NCBI GenBank assembly: GCA_025738555.1
Contig: JAOVFP010000011.1
Location: 4,464,001-4,528,000 of the forward strand
Reading direction: 5' to 3'
From: Cyathus striatus
Lineage: Eukaryota; Basidiomycota; Agaricomycetes; Agaricales; Nidulariaceae
DNA length: 64,000 nucleotides
The notes below the pieces were generated by a model. That model ran no database searches, had not been told where the DNA came from, and worked only from the letters and a program-made list of their open reading frames with translations. Shown piece by piece: positions 36,350-45,837 of the stretch. The stretch's first letter is position 1. The number at the start of each line of letters is the position of its first letter. The translations under genes were made by a program, and so were the position numbers.

Positions 36350-36916
36350 CGGGGAAATGCCACATGATGGTGCATTTTTAGACGTAAAGAGCATATGTCC
36401 AAATTACCCGAACACCCACAACTTGATCAATAAACCTGTACTAAATACTGTAAGACCTTTGAATTTTATATAAAGAAGACGTACCTCCTGAAATGTTATT
36501 GATCGTATTACAGATTGGTTGGTTATCCTTTATTTTAGTTGTTTTCAAAGACATGCTGTATTTCCTTCACCAATGAATCACAGCTACTTAAGTACAAGCA
36601 TTACTCATAGTCTTGTCGTCCAATTTACAGTACGTGGAGAGGTGAACAATGATATGTGCCGGCTCTAACTCTAACCGCTATCATACCAGTCGATGCACCT
36701 GGCTTACAACAACCTTACTAACTAAAGTTAGTGGGAGTTGCTCCTCGGAAGGAGTCAGCAGTTATAAACTGCAAGTTTCAATGCTGAATAACAGTTGGAT
36801 GATAGGGAGCGCTGAGTAACCTTTCCGAAAGTTGACATCCAGCGAGCCCACGTTGTCGCATCGAAAAGAGATTACATTTAATGATCAAATCCCAAGTATT
36901 TTCATAATACAATGAC
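36350..36916. other. Intergenic region before NmrA-like copy 6
   Basis: About 570 bases, no gene recognised. The part near 36767-36800 (tataaactgcaag, then ATGCTGAATAACA) resembles the region before copy 7 near 38085, consistent with duplicated upstream DNA. Confidence 0.4.
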
Positions 36917-37820
36917 ATGTCCAGGTCCTCTAGCAAGATTAGCGTCGCAGTCGCAGGTGTAACCAGCGGGTTAGGAAATGCTATCGCCACCGCACTTCTC
37001 AGCAATCCCTCTGTCAATGTCATTTTGCTACCTCGCGCTTCGACCTCCACCTCCGTCCCAGAGGTGCTGAAACCTCTCGTGAAACAGGGTGCCACCATCA
37101 GCCCGGTAGATTATACATCTGTCGAAGCCATCACCGAGGCGCTCAAGGGAGTGCATACAGCTATATCCACTCTCTCCACTAAGGAGGACGCCACCCCTAC
37201 CGACAATCTCTTGAAAGCCGCAGGTGTTAAGCGCCTTGCACCTTCTGAGTTCGCACTGACGACAGAAGCAAATAAGATGCTCGTCGTCGGTAGCACAAAG
37301 ATTTCGCATTGGGAGGAGGTGAAGGCTTCTGGCATGGAGTACACTGCATTCCATAATGGAATCTTCATGGACTACTCTGCGTTAGGATCGTCATACGTGG
37401 GCCCGCTGCATTTGTTTCCATTGGTCGTAAATGTAAAGGAACGCACGAACAGGAAACGAGAAGATGACCTTCACGACCGTGGCTGATATTGGAAAGTTCG
37501 TCAGCGCCGCTGTTACTCTGGACAAGTGGCCTGAGGAACTCGGAATGTCGGGAGAAACGTTAACATACAATGACATCATCCGAAAGGTGGAGGAGGTATT
37601 CGGACAGAAGTTCAATGTCACATACATCAGCGTAGACGACCTAAAAAGGAGAAGATTGGAGGGCATAAAGAAGGATTGGTCGGAGCAATTCCTACTGGAG
37701 CTCTACTTGATTTTCAGTGAGGGCCTCGGAGAGATCAAGAATCCTTATTTGAACAAGGTAACCTGCGTGCAGCCGACAAAGGTCCCAGAGTTCTTACAGA
37801 AGTACTGGAGTAATGTATAG
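36917..37820 (+). pseudogene. NmrA-like copy 6, frameshifted
   Basis: The first 189 codons are open (VAVAGVTSGLGNAIATAL, KRLAPSEFALTTEA, GMEYTAFHNGIFMDYS), then the frame is lost at about 37445-37462, where bases encoding AEIPGT in the others are missing. The rest continues in a second frame from 37464 (MTFTTVADIGKFVSAAVTLD) to YWSNV at 37820. A separate three-residue gap occurs at DNLLKAAGVKR. The deletion is not a multiple of three. No splice sites that would repair it were found. Confidence 0.88.
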
Positions 37821-38152
37821 CGTACTACTTAACTGGCCTCTTGTCTTCTACCTGAGTACTGAAGAAGCGCTGTGTAGCGACTCGCGAAGTATTAGTAGTC
37901 ATGGGTGTCACGGTTGAGTATGATAAATACCAATAGTACCTCCAGATACATGACTAACCTTGTGATTATGTACAGATGTACAGATGAATAACTTCAGGTA
38001 AGTGCAGATAAGTATTCAACTGCCATCTTCGCTGAGTTCAACAAACCTTGCTTACAATGGCATCAGTGATTATACATATATCGGAAGCTTTCACTGCTGA
38101 ATAACAATATAGCTGACCACCATTTCGGAAGGCCAGCCGGGTCCACTTGGCT

Positions 38153-38160
38153 TATAAAAG
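38153..38160 (+). promoter_or_regulatory. TATA box of NmrA-like copy 7
   Basis: TATAAAAG stands 59 bases before the chosen start at 38212, matching the spacing seen before copies 1, 2 and 5. Confidence 0.6.
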
Positions 38161-38211
38161 GGCTTTTCCCACTGTTAAATAGCCGAAACAATTGCATTGA
38201 AATTCCTCATC

Positions 38212-39138
38212 ATGCCTTCCAGCAAGATCAACGTCGCAGTCGCGGGAGTAACCAGTGGGTTAGGAAACGCCATTGCCACAGCGCTCGTCAACAATCCCTC
38301 CATCACTGTCACTTTGCTGACTCGTACATCAACCTCCACATCTGTACCAAAGGTACTCGAGCCCCTTGTCCATCAAGGCGCCATTATCCGTGCAGTAGAT
38401 TATGCATCCGTTAAAGCTCTCACTGACGCGTTGAATGGGGTACACACCGTTATATCCACCCTCTTTACCCCGCAGGATACCACCCCTACGGACAACCTCC
38501 TGAAAGCAGCTATAGCAGCTGGTGTTACGCGTTTCGCGCCATCCGAGTTTGCAATAGCAAAGGAAGGAAATTCCGTGCTCCAGGTTTATAGCACAAAGAT
38601 TTCTCATTGGGAAGCGATAAAAGCTTCCGGGTTGGAGTACACTGCCTTCCGTAATGGGATGTTCATGGACTATCTCGCAGCAGGATCGTCGTACACTGGC
38701 CCACTCCGAATCGCCCCATTCGTCGTAAATGTCAAAGAACGCAAGGCCGAAATCCCTGGCACGGGAGACGACAAAGTTACGTTTACAACCTTGGGTGATA
38801 TTGGGAAGTTCGTCAGTGCCGCTGTAACTCTCGAGAAGTGGCCCGAGGAGATGGGCATGTCGGGAGAGACATTGACTTACAATGAAATTGTCCGAAAGGC
38901 GGAGGAGGTGTTGGGAGAGAAGATCAGCGTTACTTATATCAATGTGGACAATTTGAAGAAGAGAAAGCTAGAGGCCATAGAAAAGAACGATTGGTGGGGG
39001 AAATTTTTGATGGAGCTTTACTTGGCTTTCATTGAAGGCCATGGAGAAATCAAGGATCCATATTTGAACAAAGTATTGACGACTGTGCAACCTACAAAGG
39101 TTAAGGATTTCTTACAGAAGTATTGGAGTATGGAGTAG
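38212..39138 (+). CDS. NmrA-like NAD(P)-binding protein, copy 7 (intact)
   Basis: Single exon, 308 residues. An ATG also exists 15 bases upstream at 38197; I chose 38212 because MPSSKINVAVAG then aligns with the starts of the other copies and the spacing to the TATA box is conserved. Blocks: VAVAGVTSGLGNAIATALVN, LLTRTSTSTSVPKVL, TRFAPSEFAIAKEG, GLEYTAFRNGMFMDYLAAGS, EIPGTGDDKVTFTTLGDIGK. One extra residue occurs near the C-terminus (VLTTVQPTKVKDFLQKYW). Very similar to copy 9, sharing GNSVLQ/GNSVRQ and EEMGMSGETLTYNEIVRKAE, so the two are sister duplicates. Confidence 0.88.
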   Translation: MPSSKINVAVAGVTSGLGNAIATALVNNPSITVTLLTRTSTSTSVPKVLEPLVHQGAIIRAVDYASVKALTDALNGVHTVISTLFTPQDTTPTDNLLKAAIAAGVTRFAPSEFAIAKEGNSVLQVYSTKISHWEAIKASGLEYTAFRNGMFMDYLAAGSSYTGPLRIAPFVVNVKERKAEIPGTGDDKVTFTTLGDIGKFVSAAVTLEKWPEEMGMSGETLTYNEIVRKAEEVLGEKISVTYINVDNLKKRKLEAIEKNDWWGKFLMELYLAFIEGHGEIKDPYLNKVLTTVQPTKVKDFLQKYWSME

Positions 39139-39746
39139 CAGAGTGCTGAAGTCTTTTGTCTTGAAGTAAATGTATACTTATTCGGGATGTCGGTTAGGGT
39201 AAATACACACACCAATCGGTCCAAAGCCTTAATATCTGAGGTCAGACAGTTCACAAGGATTGACATAGCCATTTCCCAGCCAATCTTGCATATCTCCCCA
39301 TCATTTCCCTTCGTCCAGGAGACGCTATGAACTGGGTAGTATGAATTGGGGGGAAATAATTATTTCGCAGCCTAAATTATTAGTCGTCCTCACCTTCTCG
39401 TAAATCCTTGCAGTAGCCAAGCAGTAACTTCAAGGTCACAATCTCATTTTCGTCACGATATCGAGCCAAATAAGTGTTGGCCCTTTAAGTTTTACATGCG
39501 CCACTCACGTGCAATGGGCATCTCGGCAATATCGTTGCGTTTCAAGTGTCAAAGGGCAAGCGATGAGATGAGCAGCTTTTCGGAAGGCGGCCACAGTGCT
39601 TGCGTATGTAGGACAGCCGGAGTGCTTGCGTACACAGTACAGTCACAAAGCCGGCTCATGTGGTTGTATTGGGACATAATTGAAAGGGCTTTTAACAGAT
39701 TGCTCCCCACACAAGAACGTTAACCACTCCCATTAATTTCTTTAGC
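39139..39746. other. Intergenic region between NmrA-like copies 7 and 8
   Basis: About 0.6 kb, no gene recognised; the plus frame at 39496-39723 shows no motif. It presumably holds the promoter of copy 8, but no TATA box was seen at the position found for copies 1, 2, 5 and 7. Confidence 0.35.
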
Positions 39747-40670
39747 ATGTCTTTGGACAAGATCAATGTCGCAGTCGCAGGTGTAACCAGCGGGTTAGGA
39801 CATGCTATTGCTACTGCACTTGTCAGTAACCCATCAGTCACTGTCACTTTGCTGACTCGCGCATCCACCTCCACGTCTGTACCGGAGCTACTCGAGCCTC
39901 TCACCAAACAGGGCGCCATCCTCCGCTCCGTAGATTATGCATCTGTGGAAGATATAACTAACGCGCTTAAGGGCGTACATACTGTTATATCAACTATCTT
40001 CGCACCACTTGACACGACTCCTGTTGATAACCTCTTGAAAGCTGCGAAGGCGGCAGGGGTTAAGCGTTTCGCGCCTTCTGAATTTGCGGTAGCAAAGGAA
40101 GCAGGTCACTCGATGCAGGCCTACAGCACGAAGATTTCGCACTGGGAAGATGTGAAAGCTTCTGGGATGGAGTATACCGCCTTTCGTAATGGGATATTCA
40201 TGGACTACCTCGCAGCAGGATCGTCATACATTGGCCCACTCCGGATCGAACCAGGGATCATAAACGTAAAGGAACGCACAGCGCAGGTCCCTGGTACAGG
40301 AGACGATAAAGTTTCTATCACTGCTTTGGCTGATATTGGGAAGTTCGTCAGCGCTGCCGTTACTCTGGATAAGTGGCCTGAGGAATTGGGTATGTCGGGG
40401 GAGACGATAACGTTTAATGAACTGGTACAAAAGGCGGAGGAGGTTTTGGGAGAGAAGTTCAATGTCACATACATCAGCGTGGACGATCTAAAAAAGAGAC
40501 GACTAGAGAGCATAGAGAAGAAGGATTGGTGGGGAAAATCTGTAATGGAATTTTACTTGATTTTCCCTGAAGGACATGGCGAAATCAAGGATCCCTATCT
40601 GAACAAGGCGACAGACGTGCAGCCGACAAAGGTTACGGAATTCTTGCAGAAATACTGGGGTAAGACGTAG
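39747..40670 (+). CDS. NmrA-like NAD(P)-binding protein, copy 8 (intact)
   Basis: Single exon, 307 residues, MSLDKINVAVAGVTSGLGHA at the N-terminus. Blocks: LLTRASTSTSVPELL, KRFAPSEFAVAKEAGHSMQA, GMEYTAFRNGIFMDYLAAGS, QVPGTGDDKVSITALADIGK, FNVTYISVDDLKKRRLESIE. The last block is nearly identical to the second half of broken copy 6, so copies 6 and 8 may share a recent ancestor or a gene-conversion tract. No stop, frameshift or deletion. No signal peptide. Confidence 0.88.
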   Translation: MSLDKINVAVAGVTSGLGHAIATALVSNPSVTVTLLTRASTSTSVPELLEPLTKQGAILRSVDYASVEDITNALKGVHTVISTIFAPLDTTPVDNLLKAAKAAGVKRFAPSEFAVAKEAGHSMQAYSTKISHWEDVKASGMEYTAFRNGIFMDYLAAGSSYIGPLRIEPGIINVKERTAQVPGTGDDKVSITALADIGKFVSAAVTLDKWPEELGMSGETITFNELVQKAEEVLGEKFNVTYISVDDLKKRRLESIEKKDWWGKSVMEFYLIFPEGHGEIKDPYLNKATDVQPTKVTEFLQKYWGKT

Positions 40671-41108
40671 CGTAACAGCCTCTTTTCATAGTGAAGATGT
40701 CCATGTCCTAAATGCGCGAAACATCAGTTAAATATCATTATAAATTAGAATACGCAGACCCACATGTTTGCAAAATGATTCCAGTAAAAGTATTCCTAGA
40801 GAAGTATATAGTGAACGTCCTGCTTGTCAAACCGATATGGTCAGGAACGGATGAACAACTTTGAATACGTACTCGACGGCGATCTAGCCGGAATTTAACG
40901 TCCCATGCTTACGATAGCGTTAGTGATTACAAATCGGAAGCTAAAAGCACACCATGGCAGACCATCGCTGAGCAATCCAGCATCCCCGGGATTCATGTCT
41001 ACATGGATACCCTGGGATTGTCCTGAGACATACTGAAAACCGGTTCTAATAATAGATTATTCTGGGGTAATATACTTAGTCGAAGTACTTACGCTAAAGA
41101 TCTTCAGT
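40671..41108. other. Intergenic region between NmrA-like copies 8 and 9
   Basis: About 440 bases, no gene. The segment near 40935-40980 (ATCGGAAGCT... CTGAGCAATCC) resembles regions upstream of copies 6 and 7, so upstream DNA was duplicated with the genes. Confidence 0.4.
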
Positions 41109-42029
41109 ATGTCTTCCGACAGGATCAACGTCGCAGTTGCGGGAGTGACCAGTGGGTTAGGAAATGCCATTGCCAGTGCGCTCGTCAACAACCCATCCGT
41201 CACCGTCACTTTGTTGACGCGCGCACTACCTTCCTCTTCGGTCCCAGAGGTACTTGAACCTCTTGTCAAACAGGGCGCCATTCTCCGCCCCGTGGATTAC
41301 GCGTCACTCGAAGCGCTCATCGACGCGCTGAAGGGGGTACACACCATTGTATCCACACTCTTTACCCCGCAGGATACCACCCCTATCGAAAACCTTCTGA
41401 AAGTCGCGAAGGCAGCGGGTGTTAGGCGCTTTGCGCCTTCCGAGTTTGCAATAGCAAAGGAAGGAAATTCCGTACGCCAAATTCACGCAAAGGTAGCCCA
41501 CTGGGAAGCAGTAAAAGCCTCTGGGTTGGAGTACACCGCCTTCCGTAATGGAATGTTCATGGACTACCTTGCAGCAGGATCATCGTACAGTGGTCCATTC
41601 CGAATGTTCCCGTTAGTCGTAAACGTGAAAGAACGCAAGGCGGAGGTTCCTGGAACGGGAGACGACAAGGTTACATTCACCACTTTAACTGATATTGGAA
41701 AATTTGTCAGTGCCGCAGTTACTCTAGAGAAGTGGCCCGAGGAGATGGGTATGTCGGGAGAGACATTGACGTACAATGAAATTGTTCGAAAGGCAGAGGA
41801 GGTGTTGGGAGAGAAGATCACGGTTACATATATCGGCGTGGACGATCTAAAAAAGAGGAAGTCGGACGCCATAGAGAAGAAGAATACGATGGTAAAGTTC
41901 CTAATGGAGCTTTACCTGGATTTCACTCAAGGTCATGGGGAAATCAAGGATCCGTATTTGAACGCGGCGACGGATGTGCACCCGATGACGGTAAAGGAAT
42001 TCTTACAGAAGTACTGGAGCAAGGCTTAG
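41109..42029 (+). CDS. NmrA-like NAD(P)-binding protein, copy 9 (intact)
   Basis: Single exon, 306 residues; last copy of the array. N-terminus MSSDRINVAVAGVTSGLGNA, then LLTRALPSSSVPEVL, RRFAPSEFAIAKEGNSVRQI, GLEYTAFRNGMFMDYLAAGS, EVPGTGDDKVTFTTLTDIGK. A one-residue shortening is visible where copy 7 has VYSTKISHWE and this copy has IHAKVAHWE. Otherwise intact. It is convergent with the RNase H2C gene, whose stop is about 120 bases away, so the array ends cleanly at a single-copy gene. Confidence 0.88.
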   Translation: MSSDRINVAVAGVTSGLGNAIASALVNNPSVTVTLLTRALPSSSVPEVLEPLVKQGAILRPVDYASLEALIDALKGVHTIVSTLFTPQDTTPIENLLKVAKAAGVRRFAPSEFAIAKEGNSVRQIHAKVAHWEAVKASGLEYTAFRNGMFMDYLAAGSSYSGPFRMFPLVVNVKERKAEVPGTGDDKVTFTTLTDIGKFVSAAVTLEKWPEEMGMSGETLTYNEIVRKAEEVLGEKITVTYIGVDDLKKRKSDAIEKKNTMVKFLMELYLDFTQGHGEIKDPYLNAATDVHPMTVKEFLQKYWSKA

Positions 42030-42146
42030 CTTTAAATTGAAGCCTTTTGTCTCGTGGTGAAGGAAACAAATGTTATGGACATACAAAACATAAACTTACG
42101 GGGTATCATTCAGTACTACACGTGGAAAAATAGCATTTATAACAGT

Positions 42147-43123
42147 TTAATCCTCGTCATCTATTCGATGTATCTGAAGATCATTGCTAGTAAGCTTAAA
42201 TTTACTATAAAAAAATGAAACAGAAAGCACACCTCCTGAGCCAACTTTGTCCATTCTGTCAACGCACGATAATACTCGTCTCTTCCCCCATCCACTGGTA
42301 TATCTGGATGCCACAATACGAATGATGAGAACTTCGAACTCGGAACGAGCTCTCGGATTGGTGTGCCCTCCGATAGTTGACCAGGAAGATACGCTTCATC
42401 TACAGCCATAGGTTCCTCAATTTCCTCTTGTACCTCTTCAGCCTGTTTCACCTCTGCAGCCTTCTTGGATGCCCGAGTTGCTCTTCCCTTCGACTTTGCA
42501 GCAGCTTTTTTTGGCTTCGCCTTTTCCACCGCCGCACGCTTTTTAGATTGAACAGTGACAGTTCCGTCGGGCTCACCGCGCAATACAAGCCCAGTGTATC
42601 CTTCTGGTACATCGACCTTTAGACCTTGGATAGTCCTTCCGCGGAAGGTAGAAATAAACCGTTTTGTTGCGTCTGTGATTTTAGACGCTAGAGACGATGA
42701 AGAGCCTGTATTTGGAGCTGTACTCGAACTTGCAAAATTTGAGCTTGTGGAAGCCACGGGAGTGGAAGACGATGGCTCAATAGCGTCCTGAGTTGGCTCA
42801 GTGAAAGGTGTGGTGGCTGCTGCTGCTGCCTTCACTGGCGAAGCATCGACCTCCATGTCCCCATTATCGACCTTAACTACAAGATCCTTCCCTTCTTCAA
42901 GATCTACAGCAGCTATTTCTTCTTCTTTAGAAGTGGTAGCTGCGGGAGGAGCAGGAGCAGGAGCAGGAGCCCCAACTTCTTCCTTTGCCGCATCGACGCG
43001 CATGTACATCGAGACTGGAGCTGTACCAGTGTAGTCTATATGGAATGGCATGAGATTTGGTGAACATTCTTGCAGTTTTTCGACGTCTGGGACGCGTGTT
43101 ATGGTGGTAGCTTTGAGCGACAT
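42147..43123 (-). CDS. rnh203: Ribonuclease H2 subunit C
   Basis: Accessory subunit of the heterotrimeric RNase H2, which removes ribonucleotides from DNA and cleaves RNA in RNA:DNA hybrids in the nucleus; subunit C stabilises the catalytic subunit with subunit B. Two exons, 43123-42233 and 42173-42147, give about 305 residues. Conserved parts are CSPNLMPFHIDYTG near the N-terminus, FRGRTIQGLKVDVPEGYTGL, and FSSFVLWHPDIPVDGGRDEY with EWTKLAQE before the intron and IHRIDDED after it. Between them lie fungal insertions rich in Ala/Pro/Ser and a Lys/Ala-rich basic stretch (KKAAAKSKGRATRASKKA) that may aid nuclear or nucleic-acid binding. The start is the first Met, giving MSLKATTITRVP. The intron is defined by frame and the expected C-terminal HRIDD. 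Confidence 0.88.
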
Positions 43124-45837
43124 TGTTAGAAGGTGGTTGTTTTGAATCAAGAGGCGCGTCGATGTGACACAAACACGAACTGTCACATGATCATACAGAT
43201 CTTCGGAGTCTGTTTAGATCTAATCTTATCGTGACTCGGAATCAAAGTCCTCCGAATCTCCGACGAAGTACGATAAGAAATACATGCAGGTAAGAACTGT
43301 AAGCTCGATATCTGAAGCCTTAAGTTTAACCATCGGCATGTGTCCTACATATAAGAGCTACTTGAGTATAGTAAGGCTAGGGCTGCCGTTATGCAAGCTA
43401 AGTTGTACAGTCCAAGCTTCTTGCGGACTTCTTTAAGACCCGCTCTAGGATTTAGCTTAGTACACACATTAAATCTAGTTTGTTGCTTTTAGATGCTTGT
43501 TAAATGTCCTTAATAAATATCACTTCTATATAAAAGCAGAATAAGTATACAAGCTCAAGCCTCCAGGACAAGCTTCTCAGCTTGTGGTCCAATCCTCAGT
43601 AATTTTTAACCTGAGAGTAAGATTGAAGGGCGAACAAAAATAAGTACTCGCGTGAATTCGAGTAGACGTAACAATGATAAAAATCGCGAAGAAAAAGGCA
43701 ATTGATGATAACAGATGCGCTGGTAGTGGGTCCTTCTCAGGATCACCATAAAAATAGTGCAGTGGGCGTAATACAAACAAGAGAAATTTTCGAAAGCAAG
43801 AAGTATGCAGGGACGCTGGCTACGAGAATTTAACGGGTTGACCGATGAATCCTGAACTGCGTGGACTTACGATGCATCCAAGACAGTGAGTTTGAATCAA
43901 GGAGGTAAATACGCAAGGAAGATAGTGCTGTAAGAGAATGGTCCTACTGTCATATTACGCTCATCTCTTCCTACGGCACCCCACAGACAAAAATAAGCTA
44001 CTCCTCCAGTCAAAGGATAACATAACGATGTCGCGCAGTCGCGGAAACTGTATAAATATTAGTAATGGACCATAGTAATGAAGCTTCTCAGGAAGTCCGC
44101 CCGATGATTTGGTCAGCTAAAAATGATCAACAAAATCGGTACGAAATGCCCATGATGATCAAGCTCCTTACATTTGCTTGAGTGATGCATCTGCCAGAGC
44201 TGCAGCGCTTGCGGAGTAAGATTGACAGTTATACAATGTTTCCCTATGAGGTACTATAAAGAAAACAGACACAACAAATTACCCTGTTAGTTAGGAGTAT
44301 TCGTTCGAAAGTTCAAAGAAATAAACATATGACCATAGATGCCCCAGTGTGGAAACTTGGTGGAAGCCTGAAGAAGTTGTTGCAATTACATAACTTGGAT
44401 CAATATAACCATTTCAAGGCGCGAAAATCCAATTGACGTTATGGAAGCTAGCTGAGCAGAGGCGTCGAAGAAGAAGAGGTGCGTCGCATACGAGAGTGAA
44501 GTTTTGCAGGTTGATTCCAGTAGAGGTGGATAGGATTGAGCAAGGAACGGACGGAATCAGGGGATGATGTGAGGCTGGGACGAATGTGGCGTACATGACT
44601 ACAAGAATTTGTGGTTGCTATGTTGGCATCGAGTCCATAGTCCCCTGTTATAACTCGCTTAGCGTTGACCCTGAAACACGTGCCCATCAGCAAACCAGTC
44701 CGCACAGCTAAGAAGGCGCTTACTACATAGGATGCTCACGGACAGGCTTGTACAGGTCTTTTTATTTATTTTCTTCACTTGTAACGCATGTTAGGAGGTA
44801 GTAAATGTGTTTTTCTTCGATCTGTAGCTTTATATGAGTTCTATTTCCATTTTACCTATCTGTAAAAGTGAAACCCAGTACGATATACTTAAAATAATCT
44901 TGGATCTTGCTTGTATGTTAAGTATACTACATAAGACATGTTACTTAAAAGGTCAGTTATAAAATTTGTATTGTACCGTGACCACGGCATAGGGTAATTT
45001 GTACTTTCACTACTACCTTGACAATACATACAATAAGTACTAGTATGACACCGGAAAGTTACAATATGTACGTCGTAACGAGCTAGTAAATACCCAGCCA
45101 GTTGTATTTCTGATGTGTATAAATAAATAAATAAACCCCCGCTCTGTATAGTCGTGACATATAATGCTATCACTATTAATCTCGTTTTGTATTTTATTTA
45201 AAAGCAACATGACCTTAGTATATTTGTACTACTATGCCTTCAATATCTCCAGCCGCATTAAGTACAATGAAAAAAATAGATTTAATACCTACTTATGTAT
45301 CAATACTTGTAAGTCTGCTACATATCTTATTGCCAAATCCAACGTATGACCATCTATGTAGAAAACATAAATGCGCGCGAGAGAAGATATCCGCGCTTCC
45401 ATGTGTCAGGCCCAGAACTGGTTTGCAAACCGATCACGTTCAATGCCATTTTGGGAATTTTCGACCCTTAGATCCTCATCGAGTTATAACAGGGGACCTA
45501 CCACCGGTTGGCATCGGAGCACAAGGACTGGGCGGTTGCTGGGCGGCGATTGGCGGGTGGGACCACGTGAGGATGTATTCTTGGCTGTGATTGGCGGAGG
45601 GCAGGTATTCCCAGGCGGTCTTGTTTTTCCTGCTTTACCCCCGTTTCAGTTCAGTTTGTCCTCCTATCCCTCACATCCCCCTCCCCCTCCTCCTCGCCAC
45701 GTACAGCGACCTCCCTCCCTTTCCCCCCCTCGTAGTCCTTCCTCTTGCTTTGTATCGACTACACGTACATTCCTTTACTCCACACTCATTTCTGTCGACA
45801 TCTATCTTCAAAACTACTCTTATATCTGCATATTATC
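43124..45837. other. Intergenic region, 2.7 kb
   Basis: No gene recognised. Short open frames (for example 43577-43780 and 44448-44705, minus) show no motif. A run of AAAT units occurs near 45119-45135. CGAGTTATAACAGGGGAC occurs inverted at 44640-44657 and direct at 45480-45497. From about 45640 to 45800 the top strand is pyrimidine-rich and probably includes the promoter and leader of the next gene. Confidence 0.4.

Noticed and set aside
17090..42029. Secondary-metabolite gene cluster made of the P450 and NmrA-like reductases
   Set aside because: A vezatin-like gene and about 6 kb separate them, and no synthase, transporter or pathway regulator is present.
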